Shown here: one piece after another, positions 1 through 13,396 of the stretch
How positions within the stretch are numbered: the stretch's first letter is position 1
Layout: each line of letters starts with the position of its first letter
DNA from: Saururus chinensis
Lineage: Eukaryota; Streptophyta; Magnoliopsida; Piperales; Saururaceae
NCBI GenBank assembly: GCA_035235625.1
Contig: CP141140.1
Coordinates: forward strand, 4,511,330 to 4,575,329
Length of the DNA stretch: 64,000 bases
Reading direction: 5' to 3'
Translations under genes and position numbers: made by a program
The notes under the pieces: model-generated
Database searches by the model: none
Seen by the model: the letters and a program-made list of their open reading frames with translations, nothing else
Told to the model about the DNA's origin: nothing

Positions 1-190
1 CAGTTTTTCTAGTCTCTTACTCTCTATCTGACTTACCACTTACTAAATTACCCAGCGGACGAATGTTTCTGGGCCAAATGGCTTGAGGGGTACTTATTGG
101 AAGCAACAGAATCATTCAAAGATTAATTGTGAATTTAGATTTGATACAAATTCTTTTTTTCTTTCTACATAACGATATTTCTCTTTATAT

Positions 191-395
191 TACTCCCTTC
201 ATCCTAAATTAATAGCTCCATTTGGTAAAAATATTTATTCCATATTAATAGCTTTAATTTATTCAATTTAATTAATTGGGTACTTAAAAAGAGTATCATA
301 AGCTTATTTCTTCTTCTCTTAAATATATGCTTCACCGTTCAATAAAAATTATTATTTTTTTAAATATAACTTTAATATAAGACAAAAAGAATATA
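191..395. repeat. Stowaway-like MITE (copy 1)
   Basis: The left end TACTCCCTTCATCC and the right end ATATAAGACAAAAAGAATA are decayed forms of the Stowaway terminal repeat (CTCCCTCCGTCCC), with AATTAATAGCTCCATTT and TTTAATATAAG just inside. It lies in the RBOH intron upstream of the first visible exon. Confidence 0.6.
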
Positions 396-693
396 TAAAA
401 AGTGTAAAAATATTGACCATTACTACTATGAAACCTAGTACTTAGCTGGCGGTAATCGTAACTTCAGGACTACAAAAGCATGCAATCAGAAGTGGAAGTT
501 GCAGCGGACGAAAAATCAATTCTTTTTACCCTCCTAAAGATGTAGTATATATATGTGATTATTGTCAATGAAAGAAATTTTTGTATTTTGAAAAAAAAAT
601 GATCAAAAGAAGAACATAGAAAGAAGGCACATAGTCCAAGCATTCTTAGCTTTTATAGTGCAGGTCTTAGCTGACTGTTTTTATGCGTGATAG

Positions 694-2806
694 GTTTCTG
701 TGCTGCCTGGGAACGTACTGAGCTTGCTCATGTCCAAGCCCCAAGGTTTTCGGTACAAGAGCGGGCAATACATTTTCTTGCAGTGTCCTAGCATCTCCTC
801 ATTTGAATGGTGGGTGGCTTAGAACTTAGCACTCTCCAATTAATAGCCTTTTTTTGGGTTAATTTTCATAGCTTCATCTAACCATGCGAGTATATTACGG
901 GAAATTGTCAGGCATCCTTTCTCTATTACTTCTGCACCGGGAGACGATCATATCAGTGTTCACATCAGAACCGCGGGAGATTGGACTTGGGAGCTAAAAA
1001 GGGTTTTCACAGAAACAAGCCGTTCTCCAACAATGATTGGGAGAGCGAAGTTCAGTGAAAAAGGAACCATAGATCACAGAGAGTAAGTTCAAACCAACAT
1101 TGAATATCATTTTAGATGTTTTGAATTTACTGAATAGAACCAAATAACTATATATAAATTTATACTTGAGCCTTTTGTATCATTTCCTGAAGTTTGCCAA
1201 GACTGCTTGTGGACGGCCCATACGGCGCACCAGCGCAGAACTACAGAAACTACGACGTCTTACTGCTTGTTGGGCTTGGAATTGGAGCAACTCCTTTTAT
1301 AAGTATTCTCAGAGACCTGCTCAACAATATAAAAGCAGCAGAAGACCAGGCAGTGAGTTGTACTCTTCATTCAACGTTCGAGTTCGTTATCTTATACTGT
1401 ACATTTGTAGTTAATTTCCGATGCTTCTGAATGGGGACGTGGACTAGGACTCTGTAACGGATACAAGCAGATCTGACGATAGCATGAATAGCTTCGCGTC
1501 AAGTACAACCAGTGGCAAGAAGAAACCCCAGAGGACCACCCATGCACATTTCTACTGGGTCACTAGGGAGCCTGGCTCTTTTGAATGGTTTAAAGGAGTT
1601 ATGAATGAAGTAGCAGAGATGGACCTGAAAGTAAGCCTGCCTTCGTTTTTTTAATGAATTCCCAATATGTTTTTTTTAATGAACTTAAGAAGAAGGTAAG
1701 GCCGGTTAGGTTAATTATGAAATGTATATAATTACTAGGTCAAATGTCACTCTCAATTCAAACCACTTCTATTGATGTCACTCCTAGAAAGGTAGTGACT
1801 GTGTCGCCCTTACCCTTTGAATACGACCACGGCTCCACAATCTCTCAGGACAGTCCCCTCTGCAATAAACAAGTTGCTGAAAAGTCCCAGTGCTGATTGT
1901 AACCCATACTTGCCGCCCTCGTTGGACCGGTATGATGGGGCGTCACCACATTAACCTACTTTGTATTCCTACTTATAATTTGCTCCAATGTACAAGTTGA
2001 TTGTTACAGCTACTAGCACTGATCCTCTCTTTCAATACTTCAAACCCTTCATAGTGGTGGCAACTAATAAAGGATGCTACTTGAGGTTTACATTTCGATG
2101 AATTGAGAAGTAAAGCTATATGTCTTTTTGTTGAAACAGGGTATCATCGAAATGCATAATTATCTAACAAGTGTGTACGAAGAAGGCGATGCTCGGTCCA
2201 CGCTACTGACGATGGTGCAGGCTCTCAGCCATGCCAAAAACGGGGTCGACATTGTCTCTGGAACTCGGGTATGCATGGGTACTCTAATATCATCAGAAAT
2301 TCTTGAGAACGAAATCAGACTTTGTTTTATTATAACTAATGTATTAAATGACAACGATTGACTGCCACTAACATGAATAGAAAATTGATATATGTTCATT
2401 TCATTAGCGAAAACTTGTGAAGAAAGGAAAACCTTGTTAAATATAGCTGATTTTTTTTTATTTCCTTGTGCAACACCTAAAGTGTGATATGATAAAAATT
2501 ACCTTGACAGGTCAAGACTCACTTCGCAAGACCAAACTGGAGAGAAGTTTTCTCGAAAATAGCTTCCAAACATCCGAACACCACTGTTGGTAATGCATTG
2601 TCTAATATGTTCTCCCTGTGTGTAGAGAGAGAGAGTGAGAGATGCAGGGGGTCACATGTCCTGAGTCTTATACAATGGTTTGCATCTCTGCTACAGGTGT
2701 ATTCTACTGCGGTATGCCCGGATTGGCTAAGGAGTTGAAGAGGCTGGCACATGAGCTCGGTCACCGCACCTCTACGCGTTTTGAGTTCCACAAGGAGTAT
2801 TTTTGA
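694..2806 (+). CDS. RBOH: Respiratory burst oxidase homolog (plant NADPH oxidase), C-terminal part, RBOH H/J-like
   Basis: The family makes superoxide at the plasma membrane, passing electrons from cytosolic NADPH via FAD and two haems to O2. Visible exons with GT..AG borders and continuous phase are 694-809, 912-1082, 1193-1352, 1448-1630, 2140-2268, 2511-2589 and 2697-2806, giving about 315 residues. They hold the FAD-binding stretch [12 protein letters not shown], the NADPH-binding [14 protein letters not shown] and [13 protein letters not shown], then [23 protein letters not shown] and the family's terminal FHKEYF. The piece [10 protein letters not shown] before the NADPH loop, a Ser-rich insert ([16 protein letters not shown]) and [15 protein letters not shown] resemble the pollen RBOH H/J clade as I remember it. 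The N-terminal EF-hands and most membrane helices lie upstream of the window, so the gene is cut by the window edge. No break is seen in the visible part. Clade placement is less certain than family. Confidence 0.93.
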
Positions 2807-5300
2807 CTCTGGAAGATAAACTTCTAAAGTAGAATTAAGGGATGGATATCCTCAAAATTTTCAGTATTTTTTGTAATTTATACAGAAAGAGGAAAGGGCA
2901 TCTGTGAATGTAAATGTAAATAACATATGATTAAAATAGTGATTTGTAAGAGTAAAAAAAGGATTATATTATTTTTCCACAAAATTATTCCGTCAAATAT
3001 ACTATGTTGTCCAAAGGCATTCAAGCTTGACAAAGAAACAGGCTTTTGCACAAGTCTGAGCTTCAACACCCATCTCTTAAAAAAAAAGGAATTTACAAAC
3101 CTTCTGGCAAACACATTTGTTGGACATGACACCTTGACAAATAGTACGGTTGACTAACAAGGTAAAACAATCACCACATTTATTGGACATGACAGACACC
3201 TTGATAAATTACAATGCAAAATAATCACCGCCCTCCGCATACCTTGCTCGTGAACTAGGAAGATTCTTCCTAACCAAATGTTTATACAAAATAATCATTT
3301 TTTAGCACGTCTTAACTTCTTTATTATTTTGTAGCAATGAGCAGTTGAGCACGTCTTGACTTCTAGTTTTCGTTTTTGTAATACTGCCGCACAATCTCAG
3401 CAATATTCCTGGACAAAACTTACAAGATTGAGTTGTTCTTAAAAACTGTAAAATCAGAAAGAGTAGTGCTACTCTTACGGTAATCTATCTATCTTCAACA
3501 TATAGCCATGCACGAACATTCAAAGTACGCCGTGGAAGAAACCCGTATCTTTTGGTTTAGCAAATGTAACGCCCAAGTGACACCTTACTATCATTAAGTG
3601 ACTTTGAAGGAAAGTCTTAATCAAACGTCGGTGAGAAATCCATATCAAATTTGTGAAGTGAAAAATGTGTCATTTTTTCCACATGAAACATCAATTGACG
3701 TGTATGATGTATCCCAAACCTAGTGCATGGAAAGGGGTGATCAGTATTTGCAAACTCAGAAGGATATATACGACATTATATAATCATAATAAGGCAACCC
3801 TATTCATGAAAATTATTGAAATCATTATTCTGTCGAGAAATATTTTTTGGCGTCATAAACCATTTCTCAAATAAAGCAATTGGCTTCTTCAAACTTCAAA
3901 ATCAACTCATTCGTTCACTCTGAAAACAAAGTCCGCCAAATACATCCCATGACCCTCATGTTACACTTGAGAATAAATCAATGTGTTACGACCCGCTCTA
4001 GAGCATGTTTACTTATTGGGGCTACTTAATTAGTGATTTATTTAATTATTTGATAAAAAATATTAGGGGCTTATATATATAAGAGTTTGATTAGTTTGCC
4101 TCTAGGCTAGTTATTTATCCACTTAGAATTTTAACTTATTATAAGGGAGCATCCTTAATTCTATTTAGTTAGTGAGTCGATAGAAATTGAGTATGGTAGA
4201 GTACTAATTCCCTTCGTCCTTTCTCGTCATCGTCTATAAATTCTCCCATTTCGTTATATTATCTCCCCTTTCGTCAAAATTCACCTTTAATCTCTAGTTT
4301 GATGTAGTCTTATCTATCCACGACCGGCTCAAGTTGGCTAAACCTTTGAGAATCTCACAAATTTGTGATAAGGCAAACTTTTGACAAAAGAAATAAAAAA
4401 TTAGCTAGATTGTATATGAATAATTACAAAAGATCCGTATGTTTAAAAGAATTAATACACATCAAAGAAGAAAGAAAAAACAGGAGCTTACATATAACCA
4501 CCTGCCCTCCCTTGGCAACAAACTACAAATACGTACCCACCCATTGTAATTTTTGCTCGTTACTACCTAAAGTGACAACAAAACAAATCAACAACCAATA
4601 GTACCCCAATTCCGTCTTGTTGCCTCAATATTAATTTGATATTTTAAAATGGAAGAAATGCCCTACAAAAGAGAAAATTCTCGGCCCAATTAGTATTAGT
4701 TATATGAAGAATGTGATGGTAGAAATTTATGTTGTCTTACGTGGGTTTTCATTATAAAATAATGTAAATAATCAATGTTCCTTTTGTGTTGCCTATTATG
4801 CAAACACAAGCAAAAAACGAAAATTTTCTGTGTTTAGTCTTGCCCATTTAACCTCAAACAAGAGATGAAACCAGAATAGAAGCGTAAAAATTGAGAAATA
4901 AGAAGGATAATTAAAAATGATCTTAGGGCCCACATTCACCACGGTGAAAAAAGGAGTCAATATTATCAAACAAAAGCCTTGACAAGAGTTCGATCAAAAA
5001 ATGCCTGACAAGATGCAAATGGGTCTCCCATTGGGTGTTATTTGCCAATTTATGCAGAAAATCTTCTGTTTCTGGGAAAATTTTGGGCCTCATTTTCTTC
5101 TCCATCAATTGTGGCGGTTATGCGTAGGTTGGCGCTTCACTTAAATCGGGTATGGCCACTGCTCACTTGTATAGTTGTATTGAAAATTGAAATGCGATTC
5201 CCGGTTAAGCCACCAACTGTGAGAGACAAGGTTTTCTTGCGCCATCCCTTGAAATGCACGATTACTCAGTGGTTACGTGCCTGCAGAGCAAAGCTTCGTG
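2807..5300. other. Intergenic, AT-rich, no gene seen
   Basis: Between the RBOH stop and the likely 5' leader of the DUF936 gene only short open frames without recognisable motifs occur. No tRNA or clear repeat was identified, though some of the AT-rich sequence could be decayed repeat. Confidence 0.5.
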
Positions 5301-6366
5301 GTTGAGGGAAGAATCGGTAGACGGACGGGGGAAAGAAGATGTTGAGTTCGCATCTCTCCGACAGAAACCTGTTGACATCCTCCATTTACGATCACCCGTT
5401 TGCGTTCTGGGTTCTTTCTTCAGGTATTGATAGAACTCTTTTATTTGTTCTTTTTCCTCATTAATTACTATTAACTCCTAATGCTCAGTGGACCTTCCAT
5501 TCCGATGCACGAACCTTCGAGTGAGAGTCTTACAACTTTGCATTCTTCACCTTTTTGTGATTATTTATGTTCTACGAATGTTTTGGTCATCTGTTTCCTG
5601 CTCTAGGGACTGTTCCTTTTCTTGGTATCGGCTAACTTACTTTGGTTCTTCTGCATGTATTTATATCTCTGCATCTGTTTGTTCGTGTTTATATCTCGGA
5701 CTATATTCTTTGCACTTACAATTATGTTCCACGATTAATTCTTAAACAATCTTATTTCACAACAGTACTACACTGATTAAATATATATATGGCAGTACAT
5801 TTAGCTGGCACTAAAATTTGTAATCTAGACATTGGAATGGAATTTATAATTTAAGATAGCATTTCTTTTTTCAGTTAAGACAGCTGATTCGATGCATATT
5901 TAAATATAGTAATCCAGTAACTCATCACTCATTTTCTTTTTAAAATGCGGCCATGGCGAGTTACTGAGACTCTCAAGTCTTTACTGAATGATGGTCATTG
6001 TGAAACATCAGTAATTTGGGTAGTCTGTTAGTCTATAGCGAATTTCTTGAACTAATTTCAGTACAGAGAAAACTTGATGACTCACTTCACTTTCAAAGAT
6101 CGAGGGTACAGTCTTACAGAGCATGAACTAATGGGATATATGGTAAATTTATGTTTGAAATGAAAAAAAAAAAGACAAAAAAAATATAAGAGGAAAATTT
6201 ATCTAATTTTACCTTGAACGAACCAATTTTAAATGTTTCCGTTCACTTTTTAATTTTTCTCAGATATTACCACCATTCGATTGAAGATCCTCAAATGGGT
6301 AGAGCTACAAACTTCCTTTAAACTCTATGAAATTGAAATATCTGGAACAGGGGAGAGGAGAATCAA

Positions 6367-8431
6367 ATGGCGGCTCTTACACCAGGGGTGCTAGTGAAGC
6401 TTCTCCAGAACATAAACTCTGATGCAAGGGTGTTTGGAGACCATCGGTCTGTTCTCCTGCAAATAATCAGCATTGTTCCTGCTCTTTCCGGGTCTGAGCT
6501 GTGGCCTAATCAGGGCTTCTTCCTCAAGGTCTCAGATTCTTCTCATTCCACCTATGTCTCTCTGTCCGACAATGATAGTGAGCTCATCTTGACCAACAAA
6601 CTACAACTCGGTCAGTTCATCTACATTGATCGGATGGAGGCAGGAAACCAAGTTCCGGTACTAGTCGGGGTGAGGCCGGTGGCAGGAAGGCACCCTTTTG
6701 TTGGCACACCAAAGGATTTAATGCAGATGGTGGTGCCTTCAGAGGACCTGCATTCAGCTGACCGTGACATTTGTAGTTCAATGCCGAACCAATCGTCAGA
6801 GAAAAAGCAAAAGATAGTGATTAAGATGGAGAAGGTTGCGGTTGCTTCCAGGTACATGCAGGGACTTGCAGGCTCAAAGGGGTCTGCGGACGAACCTCCT
6901 ACTGTTGGTAGTGTCGGTGAAGGAAAATCCGATGAAGCAGGAGGAGGCAAGAAGATTTTGTCTTCTATAAAAAGCAAGCAAGAGCTGAAAGGTCAGGTGC
7001 GGCACTTGCAACCTACATACACACACACACGCTCACATGAGCTACATAGCACAAGAAGTTTTTTGGAACAACTAGCTTTATATATTTGCAACATCATTCT
7101 TGTAGATTTGTACTTGATGAAGCTACTAACACTGGTGATACAGGCAAGACCTGTCACTCCTCAAAGTGGAGGTCACCATGACGATGTGTCGTCAAGAGCA
7201 AGGTCAGAGATCAGTGGTTCCACAGCCAAGGAGGCATCCAATTCTTCAAAAAGCTCCAAGTCAAGGATCACAGCAGCTGCCAAGAAGCCTGCTTCAACAA
7301 CTCCTACTATTCTTGATAAGAAGCTGAGACAGGATATGCCCTCTTGGGATTCTCTGCCTCCTAAATTTGTCAAGCTTGGCGAGGTGCATTTTGGGATTTT
7401 GGTCAAGAAATGTTGATGTTCTGTTCATTTCATTTGTATTCATTAGTAAGTTATTCCTGACACTGATGTTCTTTGTATCCCTTTTTTTCTGATTAAATTA
7501 AAGAGCGTGGTGAGAAGAAAGAATGTGGCTTTGTTGGTAGCCGCTGAGGCTCACAGAGAAGCATCTATAGCTTCGTCTCTCGTCAAAGCCCTCAGGTAAC
7601 TCTTTAAATCATTCCTCTGTATTTGTCCTTGCTGTCCTCAATTTTTCTGTACCATTCCGACTACCTTTCATTTCTTTGAAGTTCTTCACTCTTTTACTCT
7701 ACAAACTAAAGACATCCCCCGCAAATAGGATTCTGTTTGAATTGGAAATGTACTGCATCAGTGTATTACTGCTGTCAACTAAGTTCTGCAACTCCTCCAG
7801 CATGTTTGCAGAGCTGCGCCGGTATGCGATGTTGGATAACCCTCAACAATCGCTAGCGATGTTCTTTGCGCTCTATCGTCTAATCGATCAGCCCGTCAGT
7901 TCGGCAACGTCCCTGAAAGATAGCTTCAACTACGTCCCAATCTCACCATCTCAGGACAAAGCGAAGCCCAGCAAGAAGGGCACTTCGGATGCACGTAACA
8001 AAAGCGTTCCAAGTTCTCCAAAACTCCCGCCAGGACCTCAAGGCATTGAAAGGCTGGAATGGGTAAAAGGTGAAGGCATGAAAGAGATACAAGAACTGAG
8101 AAAGCTGCTTTTGAAGGAAAGTCAGACATGGTTTCTGAAATTCTTGGAAGGCGCTTTGGATGCTGGGCTGCGGCCAGCAGCTCAGTCAAAGAAAGGCAAA
8201 GATGGAGGCTGCCGAGGGCGGCAAGCGGAGTCCAGTGATCACATTGCTGTGACTCTGTCTCAACTTAAGCATGCCAATGACTGGCTGGAGCAGCTGCGGG
8301 GAACCATTCGGTCCGATGAGGATGGACTGGTAGGAACGATAGATGGGCTGAAACAAAGAATATATTCATGCCTACTTGGTCACGTAGATTCCGCAGCATC
8401 GGCATTGGAGAGCCGGTCTGACCGTGGTTGA
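6367..8431 (+). CDS. DUF936 family protein (plant-specific)
   Basis: Four exons are visible: 6367-6996, 7144-7383, 7504-7595 and 7801-8431, giving 530 aa with phase kept at every junction (for example LKGQ joined to ARPVTPQ). The N-terminus [19 protein letters not shown], then [30 protein letters not shown] and [15 protein letters not shown], is the hallmark of the plant DUF936 family. A Ser/Lys-rich linker follows, and then the conserved C-terminal helical region ([23 protein letters not shown], ending in the HANDWLEQL helix). Biochemical function is unknown for the family. The start was chosen because the family begins MA.LTPGVL; the gene reads intact. A polypyrimidine stretch and GT at about 5425 after a GC-richer leader (about 5330-5424) suggest a 5'-UTR intron ending near 6264, which is inference only. 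An in-frame extension through intron 1 is an intron read-through, not protein. Confidence 0.93.
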
Positions 8432-8558
8432 TGATTTATAATCTAAGCATTGTAAAGTATAATTTATTGTTTCCCTTGTGGATATGATGGCCACATAATT
8501 TACCCCTTACACTTCCACAATCAACTATACCAAGGAAGTATGTGCTTGACAAACTGTA

Positions 8559-8564
8559 AATAAA
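8559..8564 (+). terminator. Candidate polyadenylation signal AATAAA
   Basis: An AATAAA hexamer lies 128 bases after the DUF936 stop codon, in a T-rich 3' region; position and context fit a plant near-upstream element. Confidence 0.45.
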
Positions 8565-8809
8565 AGTCTTGTTTGCTCATTAAAAAAATGAAAAGATGAC
8601 TCCGAAATACGGAGGGATCAGTTTTTTTCATCATTACTGTAATGAAAATGCAGCTTCCAAGACGGGTTCCAAAAGGATAATGATTTTCTTAGATTGCTTT
8701 AAAAATCCTAAAATTTTAATATGGTCTAAGATGCTGATATTTCTATTACACTTTTTCTACATTAAAACTTTTGTCCAATTTTTTATTAGACAAAAAAAAA
8801 CTTAAAATA

Positions 8810-10260
8810 AGAATATCATTTTCCTATAATCTATAATAGGACGATTAGCACATACAACCATTAGCACACAGGTTGACTACAGTGCAGTCACGGCATATAA
8901 TTTGCATTTGTATTGGGAACTTTTAAAGTGTTTGAAGTTTTTTAAAAAAATATTTGTCACGGCAACAATCTAGGAAAACTCCCAAAGATTTCAACAAAAG
9001 ATAAAGCTCTTACCTCAAGGATGCATGTCTTGCATTGCAATATCCCCTGCTGTGGAAATGGCTCTTTTGCCCAAGGTGGAATGTAGGTAGGATGAGCATC
9101 CAAGGTGGAGAGGGAGAGTACGTGACAAGTCTGGCTCGGTGGACCCGCACCATGTCTGGCACGTACCCTGCTTCTCCAACCCGGCTGCTCACCCTTCTTA
9201 TGTTGCCCGGCCTGAGCTCCTTAGCACTCAGCGTCGGCACTGGCAACTACCAAGGGCCGTCGAACCCAGAGGTGCTGGACTCCCACTTTTGGTTCAAGGG
9301 AGAGAAGTGGATGGTCTGGAAGCATTGCAAGTATAGCTATATATACCGTTTCCATTGAAGGAAGTGCCAAGCAGGGAGAAAAGAACCTTTGGGACAAGAG
9401 AAACATTGGCAGATGCAGGAGTTGTTGATCCTTTGGACGTTAACGAAAGCGAGAAAGGCATGCAGTGATAGGGGACTTAAATTAGAAAGTGATTGTTAAA
9501 GTTTGGCAGCCAGAAGTGTCTGATCTTGTTGGGGGTGTGTAAGTGTGTTCAAGTTCATGCGCAGCGATTGCTTGCAATGCAGAGGAAAAGCACCGGGTAG
9601 TCTACCAGTCACCTACCTTAAAGTGTCATTTCCCCCCTCGCCAAGGGCAGGCAGACCACCCACCCGGCTACTGAGCCAATTTGCCCGCAACAGAGTTCGC
9701 AACTCCAGCGATCGAATACTTCTTCCATCGTGTATAGTGTGCCCAACAAAAAACAATTCAATCGCGTAAATTAACCAAAAATAGAATAATCAGAAGAATA
9801 GCGACCCGTTGTTTGTGTAGTGATTTTCTTCGCTAGTTTGCCGTGTTAGACTATATTCTTTGCTCCACTCCCTCCTACTTAATGCGACTCGGGCTGGGAG
9901 ATGAAACACGCCCTCGATTTTAAAAAATCGATTAGGGAAGGCAGACGTAGCAACTTACAACACATAGCATGACACTTTAATTTCCCTGCCTTTTTATTCG
10001 AAATAAATGGCAGCGTGAAGAGCGTTTCCCATCCGGTACTATAACGAGGTCCACATGTGCAGCTTCCCTACGCACGTGATTACGTACTTTTGCTCTGAAC
10101 AATCTGCTCCCGCCCCACCTCACGCTAACATAATTTAAATTTGACGGTGTCCGACTACACAATATCTACCAACTTGTGACGTAGATTTCTCTTCCCATCG
10201 ATCCCAATCAAGTTGCCGCGCATATGAAGGCCATTCAGCTTCATAATAAAGAAAGGGATT
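8810..10260. other. Intergenic stretch, no supported gene
   Basis: A moderately GC-rich block at 9010-9360 gives overlapping open frames on both strands (up to 107 codons). None shows a known motif or a plausible splice structure, so I leave it unannotated. Confidence 0.4.
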
Positions 10261-10273
10261 TGTCTAGCTTCTC

Positions 10274-10481
10274 GATTTTTTTTGTGAAGTTTATAATACC
10301 TTTTAGATTGGTCAAAGGTGAGTATTGGGATAGTGGGAGTCGATTTTTTTTTGGTGAAGTTTATAGTACATTTTAGGTTGGTCAAAGGTGAGTATTGTGA
10401 CAGTGGGAGGTCATGGCCCTCCTATTTTAAAATTTTTTTTGTGAAGTTTATAGTACTTTTTAGGTTAGTAAAAAATGAGCC
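10274..10481 (+). repeat. Three diverged tandem units of about 70-85 bp
   Basis: The phrase TTTTTTTGTGAAGTTTATA, followed by TTTTAGATTGGTCAAAGGTGAGTATTG and GGGAG, occurs three times (starting near 10274, 10342 and 10432). The third unit is shorter and more diverged. No coding sense. Confidence 0.7.
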
Positions 10482-10809
10482 TAACTTCCCCCTTCACATG
10501 AAGTGATCTTGGTTCTGCCCTTTTGTGGGAGGATGCTACATCACTAAGGAAAGTGGTGAGAGAGAACCGGATCTAACATTTTCCAAGCTTCCCTCCTCTA
10601 TGTATCCACTGGTCATACATTGTGATTATGATAAATAGCATATTTAAAAGAAAAAATAAAGACAACTCTGTTGGTCTGAGTTTTGCTCCAAAGCTCAAGC
10701 TTAGGCTGGAAAAGTCCTAGCTTCACGACAGCTCCAACCAAGAGGCTTGAGTCCTTTTTTAGGCAATAAAAATATTACATCGTATAAGTATATATTTTTT
10801 TCTTAAATA

Positions 10810-10975
10810 TATTCCTTCTATTCTATATTAATAATTATATTTAAAAAAATGACAGTTTTTATTGAATGGTGAAACTCATATCTAAGAGAAAGAAAAATAT
10901 ACTTTATCCTCGTTTTTAAGTACTTAACCATTTAAATTTAACAAAATAGAGTTATTAATATAAAACAAAAAAAAC
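10810..10975. repeat. Stowaway-like MITE (copy 2)
   Basis: Starts with the ATTCCTTCTATTCTATATTAATAATTATATTT form of the family and ends with GAGTTATTAATATAAAAC. The inner GAATGGTGAAACTCATAT and TAAGTACTTAA motifs match the other copies in this window in the opposite order. Confidence 0.5.
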
Positions 10976-11989
10976 GTAAATATAACTCACTTTATAAACC
11001 ATAAATTCATAAAAGAAGGCATTTCGTTTGGGAAAGTAGAACAGAAGTGAGAAACTACACAACATGGGAGAGATTGTAAAGAGCAAGAAATAGGTTTCTT
11101 GGTAGAGGAAGAAACTGTTGGAACCCAAGTTAATACAAATAAAAGGCAATTTAAGTGTGGTTTATGTTAATAATATTTTCTCCATCTCTGTTTTGTGTTT
11201 TCTGCTTTGATTGAGAGATCTTCATTGTATGTAAAGGAGGTAATTACCCTCAATGTTGCACTCTCTGCAAGGTATAATATAATCTCATTGTTAATAGTAA
11301 AATTGGTCTACATAGACCTTGTATATATAGTTGTTGTTTAATTTGGTAGTGAATCATATAAATCTTGTGTCTTATATGCATTTGATAAATTATCTCTTTC
11401 ATTGTCTTTTCTCGTGGGTGTGATAATCTAAGTAAAGAAGTATATGTACGACACTAATGCGGCTAGGGGAGACATACAAAAAAAAGAAAAAGATATAAAA
11501 GTACCGAGAAATAATAATAAAAAATATATATATGTAAAATGTAACCCAAAATACTAAAAATAAGATGTCCTCTTCTTTCAAAGTAGTACATTGAAAAATA
11601 GCAGCTCCATTATCATAAATTTAGAAAAAGATTAGTATTAAAAAATATCCTTAAAGTGCTCACTAGCCAATCAGAACCAAAAGATTATAGAACTAGAAAT
11701 TTTTTTGTCAAAGGGCTATGTGACAAAGTATGGGTATAATACACATTTTAAATGTAAAGTACACATATTAAATGCTAAGTATGGGAATAAAATGTATAGT
11801 ATGTGTTTTTTTTAAAACACAATAGCACGGCATTTTCTACTCTGAAGTACACGTATAAAATGCATATTATATTATTTTTTGTCATTTAGTAATTTTTTTA
11901 TCCTACACTTATGAATTGTAGATGTCATAGTATATTTTTGGGTGTAGAAATTATGTATTTTATTGTGTTATTTTATTTGCACAAAAGAG

Positions 11990-12440
11990 GGAAATAGTAT
12001 TGTTTTCAAAACTATGTGGTATCAAAGCTTGAGTTGAAGGTTGTCTTTGTGTTAGCTATGGTGGAGAATCACACTCTTAAGAGGATTAGCTTAAACATGA
12101 ATAATTTGATGATGTGAAAAGCTTAGGCAAAGAATCTTTTATATTTTAAGGATAATTTTGAACCATTTTGGGAAGTGAAATACGAGGCAACATTAGATGA
12201 TGATGGTACTGAGGATTAGAAAAGTTATAGCATGCATTAGGCAATGGAAGGATGATATGAAATTTTACTGTGTGTCTAATGAGGTAGACGCAAAAGCTTT
12301 ATGGGAAGAACTTCATGAATTATATGAAATGAAGGCTATGGGAAACAAAGTCTTCTTGATCTTAAAACTTGTGGACTCAAAGTTTAAGAAGAGTGGTTTT
12401 GAACCGACATGGCAAATGGAGCGCTGGATCTGAGTGACTT
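11990..12440 (+). mobile_element. Copia-type LTR retrotransposon relic (primer site and gag part)
   Basis: A primer-binding-like site TGGTATCAAAGCT at 12017 (initiator-Met tRNA type) is followed by gag-like coding sequence; segments such as DAKALWEELHELYE and GNKVFLILKLVDSKFK recall the copia UBN2 gag domain. The element is broken and ends within about 420 bp; no pol part is seen. It looks old. Flanking LTRs could not be delimited. Confidence 0.55.
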
Positions 12441-13110
12441 CGTGGCTATTAGTGAAGAAGAGAGAGAAGGGGCGGGAGGCGAGACCCAGTCGAAGGCAGA
12501 GCGCCACCCGTGGTGGGATATAGGAGGTTAGAGGGAGGGTACGTCAGCAGTGGGCAAAGATGAGGGTGAGACAATGAGGAAGAGAGGGAGAGTGCGGTGG
12601 AAGGAAACTAGACAGAGGCAAAAAGAAAGGTTGTGGCTTGGTGAAGAAGGATGAAGCCCCGATGGTGGCGAGGCGAAGTCCTGGCAGCGGCAAGGTGGTC
12701 GTGAGGTGGCAAATAAGTAGGGAGAGTGGTGGAGTCGTGGCTGAAGGGAGGAGATTTGGCGATCGACAAGTGGTAACAGCCACAAGAGGCGGAGAAGGGG
12801 CGGCGACCATGGGCGAGGGGCGATGACCGATGGTGCGAGGCGAGGTAAACGGAGAGAGAAAGGTGGTATGGACAGTGGAGGAGACTAACGGGAGGAGAGG
12901 ATTGACAGAATAAGAATGGGATGGAGGAAGAAGAGGAAGGGCAAGTTTGGGGTAACGACGTAGCGGGCGGTGGGAAGGTGGAGGACGGAGCAGCGGCCCG
13001 TGGGAGCATTTTTGGAGGGTGAAGCCGTAGAGCAGAAGATTAGAAATAGAGTCTGGAGGGGAGGGAGTAGGGAGTGGGTGGGAGGGGTTAGTGTTAATAA
13101 GAAGAGAGTT
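12440..13110. other. Purine-rich block (GGAG/GAGG-rich on plus strand)
   Basis: About 670 bases with strong G+A excess on the plus strand. The complementary Pro/Ser/His-rich frames of up to 189 codons have the low-complexity composition expected from this bias and are not accepted as genes. It directly abuts the copia relic. Confidence 0.5.
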
Positions 13111-13396
13111 CATCTCGACTGTTCATTCAAATGAACGATTAAGATTACATTAGAAATAAAAAAATACAAAAAGATATTCAGTTCGGTTCCGGTTTTTTAT
13201 AAGTTGAAACCAAACCGAACCAACTAACTTTTACTTGGTTCAATTCAGTTCTATTTTTTGGTACAGCCCTACCCCTAACAAACTCTTGCAAGTTGTAAGT
13301 GCTTAAGTTGGGTGAAGGGATAGAAAGATACGCAAAACCAAATCTCGCACAAGAATTGCAAAAAAGAACCTCATATGGATCTTGGGGCAGGATGTT

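Noticed and set aside
9010-9360. 107-codon plus and 78-codon minus frames
   Set aside because: Competing frames in a GC-richer patch with no motif; no supporting neighbours.
12544-13113. 189-codon minus-strand open frame, Pro/Ser/His-rich
   Set aside because: Lies wholly in a purine-biased block; overlapping long frames in all phases and a low-complexity product show a composition effect.
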